This document shows positions 48,401-60,400 of a stretch of DNA of 64,000 nt, one piece after another; position 1 is the first letter of the stretch; each line of letters starts with the position of its first letter. The notes below the pieces were generated by a model that made no database searches, was not told the origin of the DNA, and saw only the letters and a program-made list of their open reading frames with translations. The stretch covers positions 1-64,000 of the forward strand of contig DF237339.1 of assembly GCA_000708835.1 (NCBI GenBank). The letters run 5' to 3'. The DNA is from Klebsormidium nitens (taxonomy: Eukaryota; Streptophyta; Klebsormidiophyceae; Klebsormidiales; Klebsormidiaceae). A program made the position numbers and the translations under genes.

Positions 48401-51400
48401 TCTCTTCGCAACCATTTCGCAGCTACCTGCCCTCTCATCCGTTCGCGGTAGAGCGCTCCTAAAGAAGCGCGCCGAAATGACTTTCACGGTCGGCTCATGC
48501 GAAGGAAGAACCAACCCAGCCATAAGCCGTGGCAGAGCCTGCTTGCGTTGTACCGCGGCAGAGTCTTGGTGCGAAGCAACCTCGGGAAGCATCATTACAG
48601 ACCCTGGCACTCATTACGATAGATCAGCCGTGGTAGACGCGATTCCGTCTGCGCAGGTTTTCTGTAGGTCCAGTGAAAAGACAGAAGAGGCTAGATTGAC
48701 AACGACAAAACCTCTTGCGTAACCTTTCCTACGAACAACAAAAACTAAGGTGTCTAGAAAGCCAATGATTGGGGGGTTACCTCTTGCGCGCCATGCTTTC
48801 CGCCTGCTGAGCGACAACGGACGCCGCTTCCATTGTTTTCATGCTTCCGGCCTCCCTTTCCGCCCTCTCACCGACAGCCGAACTTGCTGGATCGTCCTTT
48901 GCTTGAGCGTCCGCATCGCTTCTACTCGCGCCGGGTTCAGCAGTATATTGGTTGACCGGATTTGAAGGGTCCATCTGCCTATCGTCAGGCAAAACCCCGT
49001 TGCCCTCCAAGGAACGAACTCTAGTCAGAGGATCCGTGGCTTCCGCAGATCCGTTCGCAGTCTCGGGCGGAGCTCCGCGGGTGCCTTCCGAAGAGTTCTC
49101 GCCTGGGAAGCGGCTCAACTGAGCTGGATGTGAATCGGCGGGTGTGCTTTGGACCTCCGTAATAGACGGCGCAGCGTTGCCGGCTTCCTCGCCGCTTTCT
49201 GGAACTGCTAGAGTAGATTCCTGCCCTCGCTGCGTGGAAGATTCTTCGATGGCCGAAAATCTAGCCGCCTGCCCGATTGATCCACCCTCGTCTCTGGTCA
49301 TACCCAAAGAGTCCCCTTCGCTGTCCTCACTGTGCAATTCACGATCCTGCCCCTCACCCGGGGCAGCAAAAGCGGACTGCCTTGTCGGACTCAATTCAAG
49401 CTTCATGTTACTCGACCCGCGACTTCCGCTACTTTTTATCGACCCCCTGTCGCGCCGTTCCGCTCTGTTCCCGGCCGCATTCCGCTCATGTCCACTAGCC
49501 TTAACCCGAAAGCTTTCTCCATTCCCCTCCCCTGTGTCCTGATTCCCCTCCCGTTGCTTCGTTGGGATTCGTCCCGCCGACCGCGGCCGCTGCGGGCCCT
49601 GCTTGTCCTGCCCGTTGCTGTTGCGAATCTCCGTTAAAGCCCCTCGTGCCGCTGCGCTTCTCGAACGACTCCTGCTGACGTCATGGCTCCCGCTGACGTC
49701 ATCCCGCGCAGCCGCAGCGCTTGCGCAGCCCGTACTAGAGTCCAGCTCTGTGCTGGCGGAATCAGCGTTTTCGACTGCGTGCGCGCCGTCCCGCCGGGCC
49801 CTCCGGTGCGCTTCTGCATCGGCGCGGATCTGCTCGCGGAGCCGCTGCACCTCCGCCTCGAGCCGCTGCTGTTCCTCTTGGACCGCTAGCTTCCTGCAAA
49901 GGGCGTTATCGGAGCTCTGATAAGGAATCTATGATATCGATCGGAGTGTCCACGATGATTGCAACCCCGAGCTTTGAATCGCCTCAGAAAGTGGGGATTC
50001 CAGACGGAGATGATTTGCTTGAGACTGTAGACATTCTGCCTGAGAAGGAGTACCTAGTTCTTCCAATAATCTGCTTGGCAGCTTGTCCTAGTCGGATCTC
50101 AAGGGATATCAAATGAGAAGGCCGCCGCGCTTGCACAGGTAGCCTGCAGTTTCCTTGAGGATGAGAGTAATCCTAAGACTGCTGAGTACCCTGACTACTT
50201 TTCGCAGATTTCAGGTCAACAGTATGTTTCGGCCAAAGACTGCGATTGCTTCACCAGCTTCCCCCAGATGTTCAGGTACCTGTCAAGTGGTGATGGCTGG
50301 TGCTTGACAAAAGCTGTCTTCGTCTTTCAAACGGATATCATGCAGAAAGCTGGCTCCAGAACACAAGGATCAACCTGAAAGTACAATGCTGTCATTTGAC
50401 AGAGTTCCCCACAGCTTCGGGTAGTCATAATCCAGCACAAAACACTTCATACCCTCTCAAAAGTACGGGGCTGGAGATCGATTAAGGACAGAAGAGAACA
50501 GAAGTGCCACGAACCGAATGCACTGAGAAGTCTGAGAAGTTCTGTTCGCGGTACTGTCAACGCCTGCACTCGCAAGTGCGCGGACTTCATAACTGGACAT
50601 CCATCTACCCTCAAAGTAGGGGCTGACTCAAAGAACATGTTGTAGGTGTGCGCTCAAGAAAGTCCAGCGAGTGTGTTTGGTTCAGACCCACCTTTTCTGG
50701 TACGCAACAACTCTGTTGTCCTTCCTTTCAGGCTTTGTAGAACCAGGAGTGCCGCTGCTGACAGTGGACTTATGAGGTGCCAACTGCACACCACGGGCCT
50801 CCGCCAAAGCAGCCCGCCCTTGCGCAAGAATATCCACCTTTTGCGGAGCTCGCTTCTTTCTTTTCTCCTCCACCATCTGCGATGACACTTGTGTCTTGTT
50901 GCTAGGCAGTTTAGACAGCAGTCTGTGACGCTTTGAGGCAATAGGGCACTTTCGAGAGAAAGCTGAAGGAGGGCGAGGCTTCCTTCTACAGCTTTGGAGC
51001 ACGAGGGTACTGCAGAGCTGCAGCACGCCAAAGCCATCACCCCCTACGACCAGAGACAAGTTCGGAATCTTACGCAGGGACCAGATGCCAAAGCCTACAC
51101 ACATATTTTGAGAACTTTCATTAGTTCTAAAAGTAGGGATATCCAGCAAGGCACAGGGATGTCTCTTACCTGATGCCTGAGCTCCATAACAAGTCGAGGA
51201 GCATACTCTTTGACGTTATGCCCTGGCTTTGCTTCTTGCGCCCTTGCCTGACCATACTTGGCTACACTCGCTTTGGTTTGTCTCTCAAGGCCCCTAGGTT
51301 GGAGAGTCTCCACATATTGAGCTGGATCGTACCGCTTCGATTTGTGTTCAGGTTCCGTAGACAGTAGCTGTTGGGGGGGCAGCTGGCCCTTGTTGACATA

Positions 51401-52327
51401 AGAATTGAGAAGCCTGAAGGATTGAGTCAAGGAGGTACTGAAGATGCAGACATAAAGGAACATTGCGGCACAAGCAAGTCATGATATGCGCGAGAAAGGT
51501 GCAAGGAGACAGCACCCCTAGCAGATGAGACTTTGCATTCTGTTGGAAGGGCAATCAGAGATTCTGGCGAACGTGGATATAGCAAGCTTATCAAACTCCT
51601 AGTGCTTGATGGGATGGGGGGGCTTAAGGATACTGCCAGCGTGAAGGCGCCCTGTTTTCTGCTTGAGAGCTGTGTTCGCTTCCCAAGGGAGATGCCGGCT
51701 CCTTGTGGTGTTCTTCCTCCAACTCAGACCAAAGATCAGACTTTCTGTTACAGCTAGCTCCACGTCCAATGCTTTCATGCTTCTCGCTGAAGATACTATT
51801 TTTCCAATCGAAAGAGCTACTCAAGGCATCTTTGATGAAGTGTCTCCCTCCTGGATCAACTCCTTTGGGAGACAACGTAAAAGCCGGTGCTTGCCCCAAG
51901 AGACTAAGGCTGTCATCTGCAGCTAACGAGTAGGTCCATGCTGTGTCTTCGAGGTCCAATCTGTACTCCAGGTTGGGAAGAAGAGATGGTTCATTGTCCC
52001 CTTCCCAGTCGCGCAGTACAGCGGAGGCTGCAAGAGAAGAGAATCCAAATATGCTGCGAGATGCAACCTCAAATGTGTGCTGAAAGCTAGGGGAGCTGAA
52101 AGCTGAAAGAGCCGGAAGACAGAAAGCTGAAAGAGCCCATCTTCTGAGAAAGCTAGCAGTTTGCAATGTGCTGGAGGCAACGCATCAGGGTTTGAACAAC
52201 AAGACCTTCGTGCTGGCTCTGACCTTAGTTGCCTCGTCATTCTCCCGTGATATGCACAGACAATCTGCAAAGCAACTGAGCACAGACTGGCCCCAATTTC
52301 TTACTTACCTTTCTCATAGACGTCCAT
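42448..52327 (-). CDS. Large coiled-coil protein with Sfi1-like tryptophan repeats
   Basis: I built 14 exons on the minus strand: 52309-52327, 51634-52027, 51170-51413, 50692-51017, 48781-49893, 47652-47847, 47174-47250, 46655-46782, 45255-46129, 44696-44928, 43811-44063, 43141-43307, 42667-42796, 42448-42507. All phases close, giving 1404 residues. The N-terminal half is charged and disordered, with a KLAVQEEQQRLEAEVQRLRE coiled coil at the start of exon 5. From exon 6 on, W-centred helical repeats recur: LAWSTWRAV, LFWRAWREE, HHWRLRLLS, LGWRPWREV, ATWHAWRAHLE, RAWRGWRARAEE, AKINGWLADHRK. This spacing is typical of centrin-binding Sfi1/CCDC191-type proteins of centrosomes and basal bodies. 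The exact family is unsure. Exon 4's start and the small first exon are the least certain. The exon 11 to 12 junction needs a GC donor. Confidence 0.68.
46227..46311 (-). pseudogene. Duplicate copy of the start of Sfi1-like exon 9
   Basis: Just upstream (in gene direction) of exon 9, an acceptor at 46312-46313 opens a stretch reading RLQKEVTTQQSARSHKARA, which matches the start of exon 9 (RLKKEVQAQHAARSHKMRA). Both copies begin GCCT and are read in the same phase. This copy meets a stop after about 28 codons. Its only visible donor (GTAAAT at 46226) would leave phase 2, while exon 9 needs phase 1. It is therefore most likely a decayed duplicate exon; a frame-breaking cassette exon is the alternative. 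Confidence 0.65.
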
Positions 52328-53033
52328 CTCATCAGATCCGATAATTGCTAAGTGCTCAGTACGTCCATGGGCGCCGCCTCATCTCCGCAGGCGGAAAAGA
52401 TCAGACGGCTATGTGGCAAACCAACACGCTGGACAATTGTTCCTTTGTTCCATTTGCAGCGCCCAATGAACTAACAGTAACTAGATCATTGTGGTGCAGC
52501 TATTGCACGTTGCAGCTGCTCCATGCTGATGCTCCTCAGCTCGGTTGCTGGGCCCTTCGAAAATTAGGGTTGGGATGCGAGTGGGTTCGCCGTCGAACGG
52601 AAAACCTCACAGACGCCTAGGGGCTCGGTTCGATGATGTGCCCCCAATTCAGAGCAGCACACGTCCTGAGCATTCTGAATCTTGCGATTCTTGGATTTGA
52701 AAGCGAGCACTTCTCTGGCCAGGCCGGCTGGCTGCATTTGCATTCCACTACCACTAGCATTGGCAAAGGGCGAATGTATTACGGCGCTTGCTGCACGAAA
52801 TCCACTCTCTCTTTCTCCGCGCACCGCAGACTGCTACAGGTGCTCTGCCACTATTTGTTGATGTCTGCAGAACGTATGTGCCTACTCCTCAGGGCATCCC
52901 CGGCGCTAAGACTGGGCGGAAGGGCCAGGCGTTTGAGTGCTAGCAACATTTGAAAAGTGCTGATTCTTAATGCATTGAGTGCAGCCCTTGAGTGCTTATA
53001 ATCCTGAGCCTTTACCACCACAAGCACGCGTGA
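52328..53033. promoter_or_regulatory. Head-to-head spacer, Sfi1-like / QNG1
   Basis: This 706-bp stretch lies between outward-pointing starts. It should hold both promoters. The open frames inside it show no family, and I name no specific site. Confidence 0.45.
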
Positions 53034-56000
53034 ATGGATCCGCTCGCTGCTGTGAGGACCTCAACAGCTTGGGTGGTGGATCAAGCAAAACATGTGACCA
53101 TCAATGATGCAGGTAAAGCAGGGACGAACGACCTTCTTGGTTTTCTGACATACACTGGAGGGGAAGCATTGAGATGTGCAAAATGTATGAGCATTGTTGA
53201 GCAAACCTTTAAGCCTGTTTATTGTTCTACTAAGAGGCCAGGAAGAGCTTCGTGATGCAACCACTGTTGCTGGACAGCTGGCTTCAAGCGTGACAGCATG
53301 CCTTTTATCTTTTTACATCCACTTGAGAGCATTGGGAAAGCGTTCCAAACTGAAGCATACTCCCTTTGCCATACCCCGTACAGCAATCAATGCTGCGGCC
53401 AAGCACCTCAGCGCACAGTCAGTACCATCAGTGGTATGGAACAGTGATGACATGCACTACAGCGATGGAGGGCCGCTGACGGTGCAATACTTGTTTCTCC
53501 TTGATGCGCTGAACTTCTGCTTCTGGCCAGGTGAGACGTCCAAAGGCTCACCACATTTGGGAACTGCAGAAAGAAGTCAAAGAGAAATGACTTCCTGATT
53601 GCATGATGATTGGTGACCATCTGCCAAACGTTTGCACTCCTCTTTAACTCGCCTCAGTCCCAGGACTTCCTAATCAAGTGGTCCTTCTTTGAAGTGCAGA
53701 CTCAGAGTTTGACTACGTCCATCTCGCTAAAGGGCTCAAGGCGTCCCTGGAGAAGGACAAGGCCTGCTTGGATGCAGATAAGCTGGCGGCGTGCGATGGT
53801 ACGTTGGACAAAGCCAACCCAAGATAGATAAACACTTTATGTAGTTTAAATCCCCTAATCAAGGCATCTGCAGAATTGGGCAGGTGTCAATGTCAGGCAG
53901 ACATTGGCGACCGTTACAGGTCAACGATTCAGGGAAAAGCCATTGAATTGAACATTTTTTGGACAAATTTTCCGAGATTGTTCAAGTCATCGACGCATGG
54001 CTCATGCTTAAGAGGCCTTTCTATCAGGCCTAATGGATTAGGTGACCCGCGGGCGAACTGCTGATGACTGATCTGGTTCTCACTTTCTCCAGGATTGATG
54101 CTCCGCAAGCTGGTTCAGTGGAAAACCGAACTGCCTGGAGAGGAGGAACGAGCCCGCTTGGTCAGAGAGGTAGGCTCAATCCCAAGCGAGAAACATTCTC
54201 CTGGGTAAATTTGACTTCGGCCTTCGTATGCACGGCTTCAGTATATGAGGTGGCTATGTTTCTGAAACACTAGAATTCGTTGCTATTGTCGGGAAACAGA
54301 GCTGCTGGAGGAGATGCTGCGTCTCAAGGGGCTGTCAACTTTTGCATCAGAAACAGGGGAAACCAACTGAATTCATTCGTTGATTTTGGCCAGGTTGGAA
54401 CGGGTCTCCTCTCCTCTTTCGAAGGTCAAGCAGCAAACCTGGTCAGGGCGGCCAACAACTCTGCAGCGCAGTTGGTGACCTTGGTGACAGCGCATTTCCC
54501 AGGTCAGTTACATCTAACGTTCAGCATAGCAATCAATCTTCGGTTCTGGAGGCGAGTGTAAATCTTCGTCAGACCAATTCGAGAGACGGTTCTGAGTGAT
54601 GCAAAGCCTGGTCCGCGCTCAATAAGGTGCCCATGCTCCACGAGAATTCCTCGAACTCAAGTACCCCATGAGGACTGAGCGCGGTTGGGAGAAAAAGCTT
54701 CTTCTACTACCCCTTCGTAGCAAGCCTTGCAGAAAGTGTCACAGCATAGAGCCAATGAAGATGCAATGGTTGATTGTGTTTCGGCGAAACCACATTAGGC
54801 GATTCTTTGGATCCGCCAAGGCATCCGCATGACAATCTAGGCGAAGCTGCTTGAAGTCACAAGCTTCGAAGGCGAGGAAAAAGTAGCTGACTGTGTCACT
54901 ATTCAGGAGGCGAGTTTCGACGATCCTTCATCCTTCAGACTTCGATACTCTGAAGCTGTGTAAATGGAGGACTTGATGACAAAGCAGACTGCTTGCCTGT
55001 GCAGGCTTTCGTGATCACTGCGTTTACAGAGGAAGGCAAGTGTTCCTCTACAAGCGCGCACAAATTTTCGTTGGGGACGTGTGGGGAGCTTTCGAAGGAA
55101 GAGGCCTGGGATCCTTCAACGACATTGAAGCGCTGACAATGTAAGCTCAACCTCCTTCTTCGCCTTCTGAGCAAACGCGAGTCCGATTGGTTCTAAAAGG
55201 ATAGACGGTGCCTCGTATTGATCTTCTGAAAGTAGGCTGGTTGAGCGAAGCGTCACCTTCAACATGTTCCTGCAATCAAGCCCGCGGTCTTCTGAGAGTT
55301 CTAGAATTGACGTGCCAAACTGTCTAGTTGTTGGTAACAAACCTGCCTCTTTCGAACGTCTCCATACCAGGATCCTTAAGCATATCGTTGGCCGCTTAAA
55401 AGCAATTTGTTTCTCTTACTAGACCTTCTTATGCAGGTTCGCAGACTACCTGGTTCCAGTCGTGCTGAGAGAATGGAAGATCCTCGATTACGACCAAGTG
55501 TTGGCAACGAGGGTAAAGGAAAAGGAAGAGATTGAGCCAGGATCCGCGGAGGAGGTAATTGTGTTAATCGACTTCCATGATTCCACTGTCTGGAAGCATT
55601 TCTCCTCGTTTTTTGGCCCCTGATCGGCGACGATCCAATGTGACATCTCGTGTTGCTGACTTGACAACGTCAACCCGGGTTGCTTCCTGTGGCAGCTTCA
55701 ATTCATTGGCTGTTGTGCAGGTAGAGATCCGAGCAGCGACCATCTTAGCAGTTGAGAGATTGCGGGAAAGTGTAGCAAAGCAAATAAAACAGGAGGTAAG
55801 TTCGTGTTTCAGGTACTCTAGCCCTTGCTTACAGATTGTGTTGGTCTCAGCATAAGCTCATGCCTCTTGCTCGGAACGAGTTCCAGCTTTTCAACTCATG
55901 CACGTTGTGTGCGCATGTGCATCGCGGGAGACCATTCACAAGTGACTTAAATAACGGAAAACAAGTTGACAACAGATCTTGACTGGATGTTTACTGCCGG

Positions 56001-56156
56001 ATCTCATGAGCAATCTTCTCGGCGTGACCTGATCGTGCAACTCTCCTGATTTTGCAGGTCCTCAGTTTACAGATTGACTGGTGGCTGTGGCAATATGGAG
56101 AAGACAATAGGAGCCGATTGGAACCACATCACAGGACAAGAACGATATACTATTAG
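53034..56156 (+). CDS. QNG1: Queuosine 5'-phosphate N-glycosylase/hydrolase (QNG1, DUF2419, C9orf64 family)
   Basis: Nine exons: 53034-53112, 53384-53530, 53700-53798, 54093-54169, 54394-54502, 55005-55140, 55437-55554, 55721-55795, 56058-56156. They join to 312 residues; the human protein has 341. Family blocks in order: VRTSTAWVVDQAKHVTIND, LLDALNFCFWPG, the EFDYVHLAKGLK segment, FEGQAANLVRAANNSAAQLV, YKRAQIFVGDVW, FADYLVPVVL, VEIRAATILAVERLRE, DWWLWQYGED, and the terminal HHRTRTIYY, all close to the animal protein. The enzyme frees queuine from queuosine monophosphate so that it can be reinserted at tRNA position 34; eukaryotes cannot make queuine and rely on salvage. The hydrophobic core around LNFCFWP forms the nucleobase pocket in known structures. 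Intron 1 (53113-53383) holds a long open frame, but the phase-1 splice to GCAATC fits the family better. Confidence 0.92.
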
Positions 56157-57415
56157 AAGGCCACCGATACGATAGCTTCGTTGAGTGTCTTTGCACGCTG
56201 CCCGTCTTGGTCTTGGCGACATGCTCCTTGGCACGAGTTCGGTGTTCATAGGTCATCTACTTCTCGGCACATGCTCTGGCAGATTAGTCAAGATCAGATC
56301 ACCTTGATTGTTGATCAACGTCGAATGTCCAAAGCAGGTCGTTGAAATGCAAATTGATGTTGTCAGGTTGAGTTGCTAATTTGAAGGTGTTTGTCTAGCT
56401 GCTCATGTAGACGAAAGCATGACTATGACCATTTAGATTGACTTGCTCATAGATCCTTGTAAGATGACGCGGAGCTAGCTCATTGTATTGCCAAGCATTG
56501 AGCAATGGGCGCGCCTCATTGGAATCTGGCCCAAGCTGCCGAGTTTTAGGCATGCGCTCATGGTCAAACAAATCACTTTTCGGTCATGCCAATTGCCCCA
56601 AAGACGCATGACTACGAGACTAGCTCGCTCCGAGATCGAATTGTTTTATTGAGGTCAGAGACTCAAGAGGAGGTCGGAGGGAGTCGATCTGAAGCTCGCC
56701 CCTTCTAATCGTTTTCATTCTAATCAAGACTTCATTGGATGCTAGCCTCTAGGTGTTCCATTATTGAAATACTGTCCTTTTGATTGATAATTTCTAGGGG
56801 TCGACAAAGACCTGTGCATGTGCACGAGGGTCACTCCGTCCCTCTATTGATATAAGAGACTTGCCCGAGACAGACCTAAAGCGCGCGAGGGAAAGTCGAT
56901 TCCTCATGTGCACCCGGGCAACGCCACCAGCGACGATTTCTCGAGCGCAAAACTTGGGCATCCAGACTGTTCGGCAGCATGAATCGAGACCGTTGGATGT
57001 TCCGTTTTGACGGTTCGATTCACATTGCCCGCACAGCAGGGCCATGGCTGCCAAGGTGCCAAGATGGCAGATCTGGTGGCTCACATTTGCTGTTCGCAGA
57101 TCCTACAAGGACAATCCGAGCTAACAATTTGGGGGCCTCTGACCTCGTCCCGAGTGTTATACGGGGTCTGGAAACGCGAACTTTGAAGGCCATTTTGCCG
57201 AAAGTAACAACGATTACTCGATTCAAATCGTCACAGCTGAACTCTCCTCCAAAACAAAAGACATCCTCTTATACGGGCATAAGCGACGCTTAAACATTTG
57301 CTTATAGGTTAGATTCCCTTGTTTTCTGATCGGGTTTATCCAGCGCTTTGCTCATGTCGGAATGAGAATGTTCAGCTTTTGAAGCAACAGAAGAAGTGCA
57401 AAGAGATCCAGCGCA
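56157..57415. other. Spacer between QNG1 and phosphoribulokinase
   Basis: These 1259 bp separate two genes on the same strand, so they hold the QNG1 3' end and the PRK promoter. No coding region is supported. I see no strong TATA element at a convincing distance from the PRK start. Confidence 0.5.
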
Positions 57416-60400
57416 ATGGCTTCCTCTGCCGCAGTTGCCAGCGTTGGTGCCTCCTCGAGCCTGGGACTGTCTGCAAGGGGGTCTGTCAGGTCTGCCAGCA
57501 GGGCCAATGTCGCCGTCACTCCGTCGCGGTCATTCAGCAGGAGGGCCAATGCACCTGCCAGGCAGACCGCGGCAGTCGGTGCATTCTCCAGCGAGATGCA
57601 CAGCGCTGCTAGGCAGGTGTCCGAGGGCTTCTTCGGAGTGAATGCTGTTGCCAGAGCCGCTGCTGCTCAGGGGCCTAAGGCCAGCAGGAGACCGATCAGG
57701 GCGCTTGTTGTGTGCAAAGTTGGGGAGAAGACTGTTGTCATCGGACTTGCTGCTGACTCCGGTTGCGGGAAGAGTACCTTCATGAGGAGGCTTACGAGCG
57801 TTTTCGGAGGGGCTGCGTCACCCCCTAAGGGTGGCAACCCCGATTCTAACACACTCATCTCAGACACGACCACTGTGATCTGCCTCGATGATTACCATTC
57901 CTTGGACAGGGGGGGCAGGAAGAGAGAGAAGGTGACGGCCTTGGATCCTAAGGCACAGAACTTTGACCTGATGTATGAGCAGGTCAAGGCACTGAAAGAG
58001 GGCAAGGCAGTTGACAAGCCGATTTACAACCACGTCACTGGTCTCCTGGACCCCCCAGAGAGGATTGAGTCCCCTGATATCCTTGTCATCGAGGGTCTCC
58101 ACCCAATGTGAGTCTCAAATATGCAAAGTGACAACAGTTGGTTGGCTGCATTTCAGAATGCATACTTCCACGTCGACAGCAGCTGCTGCAAAGCAAGCGC
58201 TGCATTAACCAATTCCACAGAACTCTTGCTTGTCATTGTTTGCAGAAGGCAATGCAGCTTGTTTTCTGCCTGGTCATATCACCAACTTTGACAGGACTCG
58301 TCAGAGAAGGTCTCTCGGAAATGAGAAAGGTTGCTGCAGCTCTTACATGCATGCAGATCTTGCTTTCTGTAAGATCAGTGATCTGTTTTACTGGTTCACT
58401 GGTCTTGCAACCTCGCCATAGAGGCCGAGGAAGCTTACTGAGACTGGTTGCTTTCTTCAAATGTCATTCTGTCAGAGTAACTGCTGCAAATGCAATGTGA
58501 CCATCACCTTACATGCTTTGATGGAGCAACTTAAAAGTAGCCGCTTGAAATGTGGTACAGGTTCGATGACCGGGTCCGTGAGTTGCTCGACTTCACCGTA
58601 TATCTGGACATCAGCGATGAGGTCAAGTTTGCCTGGAAGATTCAGGTGAGCCAGATGGCTATAGACGCTTGATGCAGACACCCTCAAGTTTTAGCAATTT
58701 TAGTGACTCAAGAATGGACATTTGGACCGAATTCTACTACGTTTGCCACTCAAATGACACGAGGCACATTTTCCATGCTTGAACATCAGTAGCAGGTGTG
58801 GAAACATTCCAAAGTTTGCACGTTGGCACCAGGCGTGGGCTGACGGTGAAGCCACTCGTTCGAACAATGGAACTTTGCTGATGGCGCTTGTTCTTGTGGT
58901 CAGCGTGACATGGCTGAGCGCGGCCACAGCTTGGAGAGCATCAAGGCCAGCATTGAGTCCAGAAAACCTGACTTCGATGCATTCATTGGTGAGTTCTTAA
59001 TCTTCCAAGATCAGACATCCATCCTCCAGTTCCATCACTCCTCAGTTCCCTCCTGTTCCTCACCAACTATCAATAAACGTGGCGGAAAACATGCATGGTC
59101 AGATGCTCTTCTATCGTTGCTGCAATTGGCCGACTATGATGTAAGCCCTAAATGTAATGGTCGAGTCATCCAATCTTCAGCAGCAACAAAGCACCACTCT
59201 TCTGGTGGAGATGTGCCAGTTAAAGAAGTGCTCCTTTAGCGAAGGGCACAAAGCTGTGATCAATGTCGATGGTGTAAACAAATTCAAAAGGACCAAAGAA
59301 AGCGGAGCTTCTGAGGCTCAGTAGGAAGCAAACACCACAATCTGGCTTCTTCATCTAAGTTGGTGCTGGTACCCAAGTCTTCCTGAGTCTTTCAGCCAAT
59401 CCTGCAGCCATTTTATAAAATGCAAGGACTTGCAGTAACTCTACTGTGTGGAAGCAAGCAAACTCGTAACAGGGAACTTTACCATAGACGCAGATTCTTG
59501 AGTTGCTTCGGTTGCTCCACAAATGCTACAGAAAGTAGGGGTTATATGCAGCAACTTTGCCCGTTATCATGCCTCACTCTCAACTTCAACAATCTGCAAG
59601 CCTGCAAGCCACTAGCATGCTGTTCACTGTATTTAACACAGCGCAATTAGTAGACTTCCAACTTCGTTATACCCGGCGGCAACATCTTAACCCTAGGTTT
59701 TTTGTTGGGCAACTAGATGTAGATCAACTGGGACGCCGATACGCATGAGTTACAGTCTACTTGCTCTACTTGGATTGCAAGATTCTAGCTATGTTCAAAC
59801 ATTGAATTCCTTTCCTTGCAAAGGAAGCAAACCTGCCAATTCCTGCACCGAAGTTTCGTATGCATCAGCTATCTGAGACTCCGGGTTGCCCACAGTTGAT
59901 CCGCTCATCCCAATCCTGAGGCTCCAAAAGGGAGGATATTACTTTTGCAACTTCCAGTCCTTCTGCAAAACCCTAGCTTTTCAAGACATTGAGCTGCTCC
60001 CTCGCGGTGACTTGCTCACCCCCGATAGACCCCCGCAGGATAGTTCAACTCAGTTTGTCGCCCCGAGTCCTAGATTTCCCAGCTGCTGATTCGCTCACCC
60101 CTCGCCCCCGCAGACCCCCAGAAGGAGAAGGCGGACATTGTGATCCAGGTCCTGCCGACCCAGCTCATTCCCGACGACAACGAGGGCAAGGTGCTGCGCG
60201 TGAGGATGATCCAGAAGGAGGGCGTGGAGGGCTTCGACCCCGTGTACCTGTATGACGAGGGGTCGACCATCTCTTGGATTCCTTGCGGCAGGAAGCTCAC
60301 GTGCTCATACCCGGGCATCAAGTTCTTCTACGGGCCCGACACGTACTACGGTAACGAGGTGGGTCACCTGCTCTTAAGAGTCTCTACTTCTGCTGGTCTT

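Noticed and set aside
48110-48610. 166-codon open frame on the minus strand in a long intron of the Sfi1-like gene
   Set aside because: No W repeat, no coiled coil, no acceptor/donor pair that keeps the phase between exons 5 and 6, which already join cleanly.
53194-53383. Open reading upstream of QNG1 exon 2
   Set aside because: Its sequence has no family match, while splicing from 53112 to 53384 restores the expected QNG1 order with correct phase.
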